Shown: positions 43,110 to 55,832, numbered from the stretch's first letter. The stretch: DNA of 64,000 nt from Hermodice carunculata (GCA_964020975.1 OZ026622.1:81426365-81490364); one strand, 5' to 3'. The notes: generated from the letters alone by a model not told the origin. Numbers and translations: made by a program.

Positions 43110-43380
43110 TCGTCAATTTTCCCCTTGAATGATCCTGAAGGTCAAACAGACCTATAGGCTTGTATCTTGGTAATAATGGATCCCGTCACTTTGCATTTGA
43201 AAAGTAATGCTTGCAGCACTGTATGAGTGAAGACTTTGATACTGCAGACAATGATGATTGTCTTAAGAAAGATGATCTGAACAATATTGTAACGATAACT
43301 GGAACATTAATCTGTGCATCCAAGGTCAGCTTAGCACAAGACTGTCACAGTCCTTTTGTTTTAGTCTGTCCTGTACAAAG
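43110..43380 (+). repeat. MR dispersed repeat, module 5 only
   Basis: Matches 30670-30910: 'gtcaaacagacctat', 'ggatcccgtcactttgcatt', 'gtgaagactttgatactgca', 'ctgtgcatccaaggtcagct' and 'gactgtcacagtcct'. It shows that module 5 occurs without modules 1-4. The 132-codon ORF over it is not conserved in other copies. Confidence 0.65.
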
Positions 43381-43384
43381 ATAT

Positions 43385-44460
43385 ATTTTGAGCTCTGAAA
43401 ACAAATCTGGACTAGTGGCAAAGACAAATATGGGAACAATTGTCCACATTACGGCGGTACAAAAAGAAAATGTTCACATATCATCCTCCACACCCCCCCC
43501 CCCCCCCGCCATCATATTGGTATCCATTTTGTACGGTGTTAATGTATGGAATAATTTATTTGTTACCTACGAAACGATGTCCTCATTACCCAAAAGTAAA
43601 CCTACATAAAAAAATATGTGTTATAGTTGGAACAATATCCAGGTAAGTCCACGGCAAATGCAATGCTTGGATGTCATATTGACCTCCTAATGGAATCGAT
43701 ATAAATGCTTGGGGATAGAGAGGACACAGTAAGTTCGTCTTATCTTAGGTTCTTCCTTTTAAATTGAAAGGCACAATTAAGGAAGCTCTGATACACATTG
43801 TTTTGATCTTAGGGAGTAGTTTGGTTAATTGATTTACCCATTTTTTATGTGAAAGGATTGGTGCCTACAATGTATATTTGAAAATGGAAATTGTCGAACA
43901 AATCAGTTAGGGCAAATTTGGTCAATTAGTTGAACTTCATCCTGTTTCAAGGTCACAGGGTCACCGTTTTCATTGCAGCACCAGCATGGTAACTTGTGAA
44001 TAGGATGAGCTTCTCGAAAGAAATTTGGTTCATGGGTTCCTATCATGCAGTGCTTTGGGTAATATTGCACGAGTGACTTTAAGTCGATTTTTGGTGCATG
44101 GAGTTCTTGCGTGGGGTTGCACATAGGAGTGTGTCACCTTCACAATGTCAAGGTCTCGTACGGCTGCCACCGGCAAAGGTTGTGAAGATAGGGATTACGT
44201 TGGACCTGGAATATTAAGAACGTATATTAGCTATTTTTGACATTAAATGTGTAAAGTTTAAAGTTGGCAACTTCATATCCTTTTGAGATAAGCTTTTAAA
44301 TAATCACACCATGTTTCCTCTGGCAAATTGCACTGAAAGCAGTCTACATGTAGCAAGACATTTGACAACAGGCTGCTTGCCCAGCCTTTTCATTCATGGG
44401 GGCAGTGGTCGAAAAATAACACCTTTATCTTCTCTTTGCTCCTACACTCTGTACACCTAC
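43385..44460. other. No gene recognised
   Basis: Unassigned apart from a C run at about 43493-43507. Confidence 0.4.
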
Positions 44461-44462
44461 GT

Positions 44463-45110
44463 GGTGTGCTTGTACTTACGTCCATCTTGTTTTTCACACA
44501 AATTGGTGTGCTTGTACTTACGTCCATCTTGTTTTTTCACACAAATTGGTGTGCTTGTACTTACGTCCATCTTGTTTTTTCACACAAGTTGGTGTGCTTG
44601 TACTTACGTCCATCTTGTTTTTTCACACAAATTGGTGTGCTTGTACTTACGTCCATCTTGTTTTTTCACACAAGTTGGTGTGCTTGTACTTACGTCCATC
44701 TTGTTTTTTCACACAAGTTGGTGTGCTTGTACTTACGTCCATCTTGTTTTATTCACACAAATTGGTGTGCTTGTACTAACGTCCATCTTGTTTTTTCACA
44801 CAAGTTGGTGTGCTTGTACTTACGTCCATCTTGTTTTTTCACACAAATTGGTGTGCTTGTACTTACGTCCATCTTGTTTTATTCACACAAATTGGTGTGC
44901 TTGTACTTACGTCCATCTTGTTTTTTCACACAAGTTGGTGTGCTTGTACTTACGTCCATCTTGTTTTTTCACACAAATTGGTGTGCTTGTACTTACGTCC
45001 ATCTTGTTTTTTCACACAAATTGGTGTGCTTGTACTTACGTCCATCTTGTTTTTTCACACAAGTTGGTGTGCTTGTACTTACGTCCATCTTGTTTTATTC
45101 ACACAAATTG
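44463..45110. repeat. 43-bp minisatellite, 15 copies
   Basis: Units begin 'ggtgtgcttgtacttacgtc' and start at 44463, 44505, 44548, 44591, 44634, 44677, 44720, 44764, 44807, 44850, 44894, 44937, 44980, 45023 and 45066. Most are 43 bp; the first is 42, and those with 'ttttattc' in place of 'ttttttc' are 44. Units also vary between 'caaattg' and 'caagttg'. There is no stop in any of the three forward frames, so overlapping ORFs of 269, 240 and 107 codons run across it. They encode a shuffled Cys/Leu/Tyr-rich peptide and are probably not proteins. Confidence 0.95.
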
Positions 45111-45159
45111 TTGTCTTTAAAGCTTATTCGTAGCTTATCTTCCCATTACCACGTTTGAA

Positions 45160-45480
45160 TATATAGATTTTAGTGTGTATCCATAACTGAAACAATCAGA
45201 AGGTATGAAAATCGGTGTGCCGTTTTGTTTAGTCGGAATTTTTCAAATTGTGATTTCGTTTGAGTTATTTTGTAATAACTGTGATCTATATTCTCTATCT
45301 CGCTTTTCTTTATATTGTATAAAGGGGGGTAGAACCCTCCTTGGTTGTATATATTAACCTTATTTCAGATGTATCCTATGTTGTATTATATTTAAGTTTT
45401 CTGTGAGAACTGTATTTGTATGTATCTTGCTTTTATCTTTCCCAGAAATGGGGGCTCAATAAATTATTATTATAAATTAA
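45160..45480 (+). mobile_element. Possible LINE 3' terminal fragment
   Basis: Ends with 'tttcccagaaatgggggctc' followed by AATAAATTATTATTATAAATT. It has the same layout as the LINE end at 7907-7951 (a short C/G hairpin, then TCAATAAA and an A/T-rich tail). No coding part remains, so the call rests on the terminal structure only. Confidence 0.35.
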
Positions 45481-45695
45481 TTAATAAACATAATATGTGT
45501 GCAAAAATTCCCAAAACCGTTACATGTATAAATACAAAAATTGTCTTATCTTAATTGATAATATGACGAGAAATGGGGGTTCAATGAATTATGATTATTA
45601 ATTAATTAATAAACATAATATGAGTGGAAAAAATTCCCAAAACCCTTACATGTATAAATACAAAAATTGTCTTATCTTAATTGAAAATATGGCGA
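45445..45695. repeat. 125-bp tandem duplication
   Basis: 45445-45569 is repeated at 45570-45695. Both contain 'gaaatggggg', 'aattaattaataaacataat', 'acatgtataaatacaaaaat' and 'tgtcttatcttaattga'. By eye about 93 percent identical. Confidence 0.9.
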
Positions 45696-45898
45696 TGGTC
45701 TTTTTTAAAATTCATTTTTTACTAATTTTACCTAATTTCCATCAGATTTTTGTACAATCTGAGGGAAAATAGCCAAATCAGTACAATAATGACTAAAATG
45801 TTGTGACTTCGTCAACCATGTCAAGGCTGGATTTTCCACTCGAACACTCGAAGCTCCCTAGAATGCACCATTTTGCATGCTCAAGTTCGATTTTTTTT

Positions 45899-45923
45899 GG
45901 GGGGGGGGATCCCCCCCCCCCCC
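45899..45923. repeat. G10-AT-C13 palindrome
   Basis: Ten G, then AT, then thirteen C, preceded by eight T. The two strands can pair as a near-loopless hairpin or form G-quadruplex and i-motif structures. Confidence 0.95.
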
Positions 45924-46032
45924 GATATGTCCCATTTTTTGGACTACTTGGGTCTCTGAGTTTCTAGCACTGGCCTGGGTCGATCAATATTTATTAGGGA
46001 AGGGCGGCTTGAAAGTACACGTACCTTTCTTT

Positions 46033-46033
<1 letters not shown>

Positions 46034-46097
<64 letters not shown>

Positions 46098-46142
46098 GCT
46101 GTTGTTGTTGTTGTTGTTCTTGCTCTTGTTCTTGTTCTTGTT
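46034..46142. repeat. (TTG)n then (CTTGTT)n microsatellite
   Basis: About 28 TTG units followed by a hexanucleotide variant. The poly-Leu, poly-Asn and poly-Thr ORFs here are by-products. Confidence 0.95.
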
Positions 46143-46149
46143 AGAAGAT

Positions 46150-49100
46150 ACATATTGATGTTTTGGTAATTCTTGCATAGCTGCGTTTTTTGTTGTATTT
46201 AACTTACTCTCATTTTGGATTGAAATTTATAAATATGGGTGATGTTTTTTCTAACGTATTAGCTATGTTGTGCTGTGGGATGAGTTCCACAGTTAAATGC
46301 AGATAGTCGACTATCAATGCAAATTGCATAAACCTTTATTTCAATAGCCAGCATCAAATTAAGCAATTAAGACTATGGTCAGGGGTTGGTAACCTGTAAT
46401 AAGATTGATTGCGTGATCGAAAAATGTATGACGGACTGACTTAGTAAGTGACACCAATAAACTTTTTCATTGCCACTTTCAACAAAAGCCGGTCCAGGTC
46501 AACAGCTTCCTTAGTGCGTTGACTTAGTCAAACCGTGCTACTGAAAGAGTCAATTGATGTATGATCAAGGAATATACAGCAGTAGAAGACTGCAATCCGT
46601 TAACAGGGTGGGGTCACAGCATTATTACTCTCCATACGCATGGAGCCATTTGCTGATATTGTACTCCCCTGTGTTTGCCATTCAATGTTTTAGGCATTTC
46701 CGTTCATGTTATTTATTAATCTAAACAACGCCTACTTAGTAGGTAGGTAAATGGGATCGTTTTCCTGTTGAGCTGTTTCACCTTTGTTTGTGATACTCAC
46801 TTACGTCTTTGCCTCTGGAATGTTACCAACAAAGTGACAGTTACAAAAATAGAGAAGACTTGCGGTCTAGTTAAACCTGCTTGTAAATATAACCCATACA
46901 AATGTAACCGTCACAGGAGAAAGTAGGGTGATGATCGATGTAAAAGGCCCCTAGTAGACGATGTCAAATAAATTTCATCATCAGGCAGATGTCGGCTATA
47001 CGCTTGGCATGGAATCATGGCTCCCAGTGATGGGAGGTAAATCTTCTGAAGACCTCTGTAACATGATTCATAATCAAGACTCTGTCTCTCAGGAAAAGAC
47101 AAGAAGAAGGGGAAACCGTCGCTCTGATGATCTCTAAAATTGTCACAGGGGGAATTAATGATCCGTTGTACACATATCTAATATGTAACAGTCTTTTTCC
47201 GAAACTCCTTTATCATGAAGCTGAAACTCAGCTGTCACAAACTCAGAGATTATATTTTACAGTGCATTTTGCAACATTATTAAAAAAGCATAACAAAATA
47301 ACACAAGAAACTATTTATTTTTTACTAAAATATCATTGAACATTAGAATTTTTATGCCATGTATATCAAAGTTGAACTCACATTTTGTTCATATACTCAC
47401 GGGAATAAAAGGGGTAACCCTCATTGCTTTAGCATATGCTGCTCTAAACATTCGTATGTATAGAAAATATTGGTATCACATAGAATGTTATGTTATATGG
47501 ACAGGATAGCATGGGGTATGCCTAAGCAGTCACACAAAACGGGAATGTCCTCGATGTGAGATAACGACCAGACAAGTGTGAAACGTGTCTGGTTTTGGTC
47601 TTCATACGAGCTTTATGAGAGCCATTGGCAACGCATCGATCAATGCTTATCCACAATGCTATAGCGTACGGATCACTCGTAGCTCTCTCAATTGGACAGG
47701 GGCAGAAGCATTGGCATGTTGGAGGTTGCCCTTTCACAGCATGACGTTTCCATGAGACTAGGGTGACGTCTTTTTTCCCAGGAGTATATGTAAGTCCATC
47801 CAGAATACTGTGCAAAATATGACATCTTTACAAAACAAAACTACAGTCATTGTCCTTGTTTTTAACCACTTATTTTAGTGTCGTAATTGCTTCACATCTG
47901 CCCGCAGTTGGCATTCCATATTTGCGCATGGTGCCAAACATCAGGATTTTAATCCTATATACACCCTTACAACTTGTCATGATTCATTCCCACTCTGGAG
48001 ATAGTTTCCCAGTGTAATTGTTTGTAATATTGTCAAAACATTGAAATCATGGAATATTTAACACAAGTAAAGACTGTTATGATTTTGTCCTAAAAATCTG
48101 TTCTCAACCATCCCTCAGTAAAAGACAAGCTACGATAAGATACCACTCTACCCAATTTTGCAAATGTTTCAGAAAACCACGTGTTGTCAGCCAAAATATT
48201 GTTACTGCATAATCACCCGGTGTCGCCCCAGTTCATACCACCTGGCATGAATTTCTCTTTAAACTTGTCAACTAAGGCTAACACTAATAGCCTAATACTA
48301 ATTGAGCCGAAAGGAAGAAGACAAGGTTTAAAAGTTATTACAATATAGAACATTGAATAGTTTGTAACTGCTTTTACTGATAACTTAAGATAAACAATCT
48401 CACTAACGATGTCAGAAACTGAGATGGATGATTATTGGTCAGGTGTACCTGGATTTAAATTGATGTATGAATGGGTTTAAACGGGTGGAGTTATGGCTGC
48501 TTCCATATAGCCAAAGACAGACAGTTGAACGTCTTAACATCATCACATGAAAAAACCCTGCAGAGATCACATTTGGGGTCTTTAAGCTAAAGAATATTTT
48601 GAAAGGACACGACCTGTATATGATAATAATGACCCCCCGTTAAAAGCATTTATCATCACTGCACCTATAAGGAAAATGAAGCTCTATTCAAGATATACAT
48701 TCTACCCAGATTCAATCCCCATTGCATCTTGAAAATCGTGAGATATCCAATGTTAGGCAAATTTAATTTTCTTTGCCACTTACATCCAACTGCTTTGACA
48801 TCTAACAAAGAATACACGTGGTAACTCAGGCAACGAAGGAAATATTGTTCATCAGCGAGAGGTCAATTTATGGGGGGGGGGGATTTTAACTTTGGTGCCG
48901 CTGATGCTTTACAAAAACCGAAGGCAACGTTACATAAACCAGGCACACAACCCATTTTTCTTGGTTGTATAAATTTCAATGTCACGGTGGAGGATGACCT
49001 GCATTTGAAACATAAATCATTGATTACATAGACTACTACTCCAAGTCTCTTCCAAGTGAGCAGTCACCTTTCTTTGCAGAGAATGTGCATTCATTGCTGA

Positions 49101-49825
49101 ATGTAAACGACAATTTCTGCAAAATTTTATAAAAGTAGCAAATAAAGGAAACAGAGGAAGTGGAACACATGGCATCATAAAAACTTTTTGTCTATTGCCG
49201 TGACTATACTGTTTTCATATATAATTCATGGCGCATCCTATATTTAAAAGATTAATTCTTATACACATTCCTAATTCTGAAATATCAATAGTCTGATTAT
49301 TGATCGATCAAATGAATGATGACTCCATAGGGTCCTCCAAAATAAGGAAAAGTTGACTTTCCATTTTCAATCTGCCAATATTTTATTATCAACATATAAT
49401 GATGATGATACTGGGACATGGATCTGGCTGTTACAATTCAGTGTTTCGCTTGTGGATTATTTCAAAATGGCATAAACACATCAATGTTGTTTCACACAGG
49501 ACATCAAATCCTTTAGTAGTTCAAGCAATGCCGTGATCTTGGTCATAAATCAAACTGCGCGGCGATTCCTTGCAGCAGCCGTGGCCCTGCGTGTTGTAAA
49601 TTTCAGTTAAGTCTTCTATTCTCCATCAGAATATTGGTATTGAATCAACCAACCACCCGATAAATATTATTTATGTAGTGGGTGGTAGGTTGATGCTCCA
49701 TGGAGTCTCTCTCCACACACAACGAGTTAACGGGAATTAAATTAATCTACTAAATGGTCTTTGTTTAGAGGAAGATCAAAACGAAGTATAAATTACCTCA
49801 GAAAATAGAGCTATATATAAACCTT
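46150..49825. other. 3.7 kb with no gene recognised
   Basis: No domain was seen on either strand. Minor structures are a stretch at 46494-46529 related to the palindrome at 23097-23163 and an imperfect 15-bp hairpin at about 49643-49693 (atcaaccaaccaccc / gggtggtaggttgat). Confidence 0.4.
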
Positions 49826-49826
49826 G

Positions 49827-49957
<131 letters not shown>

Positions 49958-49959
49958 GA

Positions 49960-51000
49960 CAAGGCTTGCGCTGCAAGTTTGACACAAAAAAATGCATGTG
50001 AAAAGGTCAAAAAGACCTCTTTGTCCTATCAAATGAACAGAAGAATCCTTGATAGAATAAAGAATGGAAAGCTCAATAGGCAACTGTTGAATTATTTTTG
50101 ACTGCAGAGTTACTGTATCGACAAACAATGCCATGTAAAGGCGGATGCACAGTAAAGGTGAAAAGGAGGAAATTAATATTATGTTTGTTACTCAAATAAT
50201 GAAGTTGTGCCACTTTGAGAAATGAGAAATAAAATTGGAAATGTACGGAATCAACTTAAATTAAAATGTATCGGTTCATGTATGGGAAAATAACTGCGGC
50301 CATCACATGCATGCACAGGTAGATACATCTTGAAGGGTATCTCTATTCACTAAAGTTAGAAAGTAACTAGGATTAAAACGAGCCAAGTCATTATGGTTCA
50401 GTTTTGAGCAATATTTTTATGATACAGAATTATTGAATCAGATCTAGGGAAAGGTCCATTTATTGTTATTACGGTTCAATTTTGCTGTTAAACGGTTCAG
50501 TATCCCTGGTAACACATGCAGTTTGTGACAAAAGTCGCTGTCGTTATGCTCTCTATAATTAGACAGCCCAGAAGGCAAATCATTCAGTTACTTTTAGCAT
50601 CCATTTACCACATAACTCATTGCATGATATTCAGTGAAGAGTAAATTCTTTAAAAGACTTGTCATTAGTCTGCGTCATCGTTAGTACCCAGTGGATGTAC
50701 ATATATTCTCAACGTTTTTCTGAGCAATTACAACTCAAGATTTTCACAAGCGCATTCATTTATTTCCAACACCATTATATTTGCGATGCAGGCGCATACG
50801 TGTAGTTCACATATCGCCCATTCAAATTAACAGCTAACTATCAACGTGATTTTGGTTATTGTCTGTTGCAGACAGTGTCAAAGAAAAGAAATATTGAAAG
50901 GAAAACAAGTCTACCTTTTGCTGCAAAACAGGCTGTGATTCACCAAGACGACAACCAGCGCTCGTTAAACAATCATAATCATTTTGTTTGTGTTAAACAA
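49960..51000. other. No gene recognised
   Basis: Unassigned AT-rich sequence. Confidence 0.4.
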
Positions 51001-52150
51001 AGACGGAGGTTAAGATTTTTTTCCTTTTTCTTCCAGAGATACTTGGGGTGGATCTCTACCAAGTTTGCGCAACGTGTCATAGTCCAGTGATTTTCGTTTT
51101 TCGTTCATATTTTGGAAAATGTTTGAAAATATTCTTCAAAACCCCAAACCACAAGCTGAATTCTGTTCTTTTACAGAAATATGGCTTGACTTGATCTGCA
51201 ACGAGGGCTATTCACTAAATAAGAGAATCTCTTGCTGATTTTTAACAGAATTCGTAAATTAAATAATGACCTGTAAAAGAACGACTCTCGTGGTGACACT
51301 TATGTGCATACGTGTATGTGTAATTCTACAAAGCAATTGACCAATTCCACTTCAAATGAAGTGGGGGATGCTCCTTGGATGGTTTCTATACTGTGTGTTC
51401 ATTATTTCATGCCTCAGTAATGTTTGTTAGCATGGCTTCTATGGGGATACTTATGTGTATGCTTGTACATGTAGTTCTCCAAAGATCAGATCTACTTCAA
51501 ATGTGGCGGTGATGATCCTTGTTTCTACACGTATATTAAATATTTCATGCCTTCGTAATTTTTTTTTTAATCTTTTATGACTTTTCAATTTTTCGGTAAA
51601 ACCTCAGAAAGCTTCTCTAAAGCTGCTTGGTCAGTGGCTTTTAAATTGTGAGCGGAAACTTCTGAGTATTCTTAAAGTTTACTTTCTTCAACAGGTGGTG
51701 GTGTGATTTAGAAAAAAAAAGATATTTTATTTATTTATGTAATTGCCAACTCTATTCCCAAACCATATTCTGTATTGTCTTCATAGTTACTGGTAATATA
51801 GGTTGACTTATTCTTCACCAAACGTTTATTGACACCATTCTTATTTCCTTATTTAACACATTTTCCAAATTTGAGTCTAATAGTACCCAGAATTCTTCGT
51901 CTGCAATCTGTCCTTAGACTTAAAATTGCAGGAAAATGTTTCTGAGTCCTTTTAGACTTTAATTTCTTCAGCAAGTGGTGTTGTGAGTTGAGAAAGAAAT
52001 ATAAAATGTTATATATTATCGTAATTTTTTACTTCTTTCGCAAATTCGTACAATGTTTTATTTTTCTTGGTGGTAATGTAGCTTGACGATATATTCACTA
52101 AACATTCAGCGAGGCCAATTCTATTTCCGGACTTTAACAAAGTTACGAAT
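51000..52150 (+). repeat. MR dispersed repeat, diverged copy
   Basis: Module 1 tail at about 51040 ('ggtggatctctaccaagttt', then 'catagtccagtgattttcg'), module 2 at 51590 ('cttctctaaagctgcttgg', 'cttcaacaggtggtggtgtg') and module 4 at 51750-51850. Its modules 2 and 4 are repeated in weaker form to 52150. It looks older than the copy at 29860. Confidence 0.55.
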
Positions 52151-52554
52151 TTATGTTACTAATAGTGGGATCAATATGAATATAAACTAAGGACAAAGAA
52201 AGAAACTTTCCACTTTTTAAATTATAATTTCACCAAAACATTTCAATATTTTCTCTACTTGTGCAAATGTAAGTGTGACATTATCCTTAGTTAACATTGG
52301 TTGGGAACATGATCAGTGTTGGACCACATGTTGGCTGCACTTGATCCAATGTAAGACAAAGTCAAAATGTGCACCTTGTAGGAAACGCTCTATGTATGTC
52401 ACCAGCATTCTAGGGCTATATACTGTCCCTGCTGTCCCAGTAAGATCCCAAGAAATCATTGTTTAGTTGCATAATACATGTACACAACTGGGCAGAAACT
52501 TTGTGTTAAGTAGGGATTTAAAGTTAGGGTCTGTATCTCTTCAGTATGGATGCT

Positions 52555-53515
52555 CCCATATGTGGCCAAACAGTCAACATGCCACGACTGTCTGTTGTGG
52601 ACCAAGCTGGGGCTGCAGGAAGAATTCAAGAAAAGTCGACGATCAGTGGCAAGGGCTTTGGGAGTAAATCATACAGCCATCAACGACTTGCTGCACAAGT
52701 TTGAAGAAGCCAACAAAGTTGATGACTTGCCACGGCAGGGAAGGCCAAGAGTTACAACCTTCAGGCAGTGCGTAAAAGACTACATCATGCTGAGCTGAAA
52801 TTAAAGGCTATGGCAATGAATTGGCACCTGACCGCACGTCACAGGGAAAACAGGCTAGCATGGGCAAGGGAGCAGATTTGCATGACGCAAAGGGAATGGG
52901 TCAATATCCTCTTCACTGTGAATGTCGGTTTTCCCTTCATTGCAATGATGGGAGGATGACTGCATGGAGGAAAAATGGAGAACGACATGCTTATTGCTGT
53001 CTGCAGCCTGTATTGCCCTATGGAGGGGGCAGTATCATGGTGTGGGCAGGCATAACAACCAAGTAAAAAAATTGACCTGATGATTATGGATTGGAAAATA
53101 ACGTCACAGCGGTATGTGGCTGACGTTTTTAGGCCTCATGTCATTCCATATGCCAGGCTGTAGGCAACAATATCTTCTTAAAACATGACAATGCCAGGTC
53201 TCATGATGCACCAAATGTTCAGGATTACCTGGCCAATGAGGGTGTGGAATTCATGAACTGGCCTCCCTGTTCGGCCCTGTTCACCTGACTGAAACCCGAT
53301 ACAACACGTTTGGAGCTACCTCAAACATACTGTTTATGCTAAGATGGATGCTGCAATATCCTTTGAGGATCTAAAGCGATACCTGCAGGCAGAGTGGCAG
53401 AATTTACCCCCCCCCCCCCCCCAAAGGCTCACACAGCAGCCTGTGAACAGTAAGAGGAGGCGATGTCAGGAGTACATGCAGAGCCATGGTGGCTGCACCT
53501 CGCACTAAATTCAAA
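52555..53515 (+). pseudogene. Tc1/mariner-like transposase, broken
   Basis: An N-terminal helix-turn-helix region is visible as 'RRSVARALGVNHTAINDLLH' followed by 'KVDDLPRQGRPRVTT' (52620-52765). Next come 'LTARHRENRLAWAREQ' (52830-52880), 'RMTAWRKNGERHAYCCLQ' and 'GGGSIMVWAGIT' (52950-53060), 'HDNARSH' (about 53190) and 'SPD', stop, 'NPIQHVWSYLK' (about 53285-53330). This is the order of a Tc1-type DDE transposase of about 340 residues. A base is missing in the first catalytic Asp codon (the expected FTDE reads FTVN), the second Asp is kept, and the third position reads IQH for IEH. There are several other frame changes, so it is inactive. A C16 run at 53408 also interrupts it. No terminal inverted repeats were found by eye. 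Confidence 0.85.
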
Positions 53516-53714
53516 ATCAATCATCTTTTTCTGCCTTACACTCATAAATTTCCTTTGTACTTTTACCCCAGAGCCTGTGATAGCCTGTGTTCCTTGAACT
53601 GACTGCAAACGAACCTTGTATTTGTCGCACCTACTCCTTACTCGGGGAGGGGGGTGCGGCTTTTAGTTCGGCGTACTCACTTGCTTAATCAGTGGAGGCC
53701 GGGAGTGTGGTAGC

Positions 53715-54095
53715 ATGCTTTACCTAGACCAAGATTCATTTACCTGGCAACATCATCAGTACAATATATGTATGGTTGGCCAACTATTGAACACTAAACG
53801 ACTTATCAAGCTCACCCATGTCCAACAAACAGAACATTTGCTCTTAATAAACAGACAGATAGAAGATGTGGAAAATAGAAAATCCACACATACAAACATT
53901 CACAAAATTGACTTTTACTCACCTGGCAAAACTACAAAAGTGATAAAAATTAACCACACAGCTTCTGATTCTCAGGATTATTACTCTATTGTTCCAAAGC
54001 AATACAACAACTACCAAGCCTTAGACCCTGTGTTGTCTGAGAATTCTCAGGCAGCACAAAGGCTGTATACCGATAATACAGCACTCCCTTGTTGA
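53715..54095 (+). CDS. Unrecognised 126-codon ORF
   Basis: Polar, Gln/Asn/Thr/His-rich product with no signal peptide, membrane segment or known motif; 'NTKRLIKLTHVQQTEHLLLI' could be a short helix. It lies 200 bp downstream of the Tc1-like fossil and has no obvious relation to it. It may be an exon of an undetected gene, a remnant of another element, or chance. Confidence 0.15.
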   Translation: MLYLDQDSFTWQHHQYNICMVGQLLNTKRLIKLTHVQQTEHLLLINRQIEDVENRKSTHTNIHKIDFYSPGKTTKVIKINHTASDSQDYYSIVPKQYNNYQALDPVLSENSQAAQRLYTDNTALPC

Positions 54096-54099
54096 GCCA

Positions 54100-55635
54100 C
54101 CCAAATGTGGATGCAGACACACCTTCTGACGAGCAAGGCCAACCCACTACCAGAATAACTAATCACCAAAGAGACTTACTCATCCTAAAACATAGTCAAA
54201 ATTATGACCTTTCTCTTTTGCACTTTTATGCACAACTTCCAACATAATGAAAGTCAACAAATGAAATTACGTGTTTTCTCACTCCAAAACGTCTTACTAT
54301 CCGCACTGCCAAAAACACTGGACACTGCATTATTCATATCTGACAAACTTATTCTTTACTGATATATCAACTTTAGGCCTGCATATAACACATTAACTTG
54401 CAAATGTGTTTGAGAGACCTTGCTCGCTTCTAGGTCTGGTACAATGAAGCATAGCTTCATTTGTCATGTCATCTTCCTTCACATCGCATCCAAAGTATAT
54501 TTTAGCATAAGATATATCATAATTTACCACATATACGACTCCATCCTTTTTTCACATGGTGTATTTCAGTGGAAAGTTTTTCCCCAGTTTATGTTAGCAT
54601 GGCTAATATTAAAATACTAATGTACATTTATATTGATGTAATTTTCTCAAAAAACCGTACACCAGATCATGGATGTGAAAATCTCCTTGGTCAAATGCAC
54701 TTCACCCTTGCTAGGGAACTTAGTAAAACTTGGCAATTCATTTAAGTATCTGAGTGTAGTTAAGGCTCAGCTCTGCGCGTTTGACCTAGTTATGTCCATG
54801 TTGTACCAGCTCAGGTCTGGCAGAGACTTCTTTTAGGTTGCATTTATCCAGGGGTGCTGAGGATGGACTGGGCTGTTTACACAGTACATTTGTTCTTATT
54901 TTGCTGCGTTTCTGTATGTTACGATGTTTTAATATATCCACTATGGATAACCAACACAATATTTTGGTAAGACAAGGGATTCTACCTGATAAGAGTAAGT
55001 TTCTGTGTGGTTTGGTGTTTGGTTGGTTGGCTCCTGTGGGAGTGACGTGAGCAGTGCCCCAGTTGTTTTAGTCTTTATAAGGTTAAGGAGACCGCAAGGC
55101 TATGATCAGGCTTTCTTGTCTCAGTGAATAAGATCAGACACCATGACGCATGAAGCGTGGAGGGATTTCTTATTCACAGAGATATGGACTCACAACTATC
55201 GGTGGTGTCTTCTTTTTAAACGATACTGTTTGTGCATGACTTTAGAAGTCTACCATTCGTCTGTGCTTTTATTTTCACCTTGGTAATCAATTGAAGAAAC
55301 CACATGGAAGTATAATTAATAACATCTGACGAACTCCTTGCATTGTGGTTTCCCATTTCATGCTCCAGTAATTCGACTAATCCAAACAAAATGGTCGTTC
55401 AGTTCCAAGGGCCCCTGAGTGTAGATAAGGCGAGTCATTCAAATGATACAATTGGCCAGAGCCGTCTAGGTTTTGAATCAAGTTGGATCCCTTGACTTTA
55501 ATTTTTGGTATTTCTATCTTACTGATGTCATATTTCTGTTTTATCGCCGATAATACTACACATAGCAAATGTAATATTTGTGGACAAAATAGAATCCAAT
55601 TGTAGTTCAATAACATAGATGATACTAACTGCATC

Positions 55636-55639
<4 letters not shown>
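54100..55639. other. No gene recognised
   Basis: Unassigned. A weak inverted pair (tctcagtgaataaga / tcttattcacagaga, about 55118-55182) is the only structure seen. Confidence 0.4.
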
Positions 55640-55707
<68 letters not shown>

Positions 55708-55708
55708 C

Positions 55709-55741
<33 letters not shown>

Positions 55742-55744
55742 CAT

Positions 55745-55827
<83 letters not shown>
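55640..55827. repeat. (TA)n microsatellite with CATA interruptions
   Basis: Nearly 190 bp of TA units, with a central block of CATA variants. Confidence 0.97.

Positions 55828-55829
<2 letters not shown>

Positions 55830-55832
<3 letters not shown>

Noticed and set aside
43211-43609. 132-codon ORF
   Set aside because: Its first half is MR module 5, whose other copies do not keep the frame, and the second half includes a C-run-encoded proline stretch.
44463-45110. CRISPR-like array
   Set aside because: Units are contiguous with no unique spacers, and the context is eukaryotic.
44311-45158. ORFs of 269, 240 and 107 codons in overlapping forward frames
   Set aside because: They arise because the 43-bp minisatellite lacks stops; the frame rotates every unit and no start context or domain supports translation.
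45944-46178. Poly-Leu, poly-Thr and poly-Asn ORFs
   Set aside because: All are translations of the (TTG)n microsatellite in different frames.
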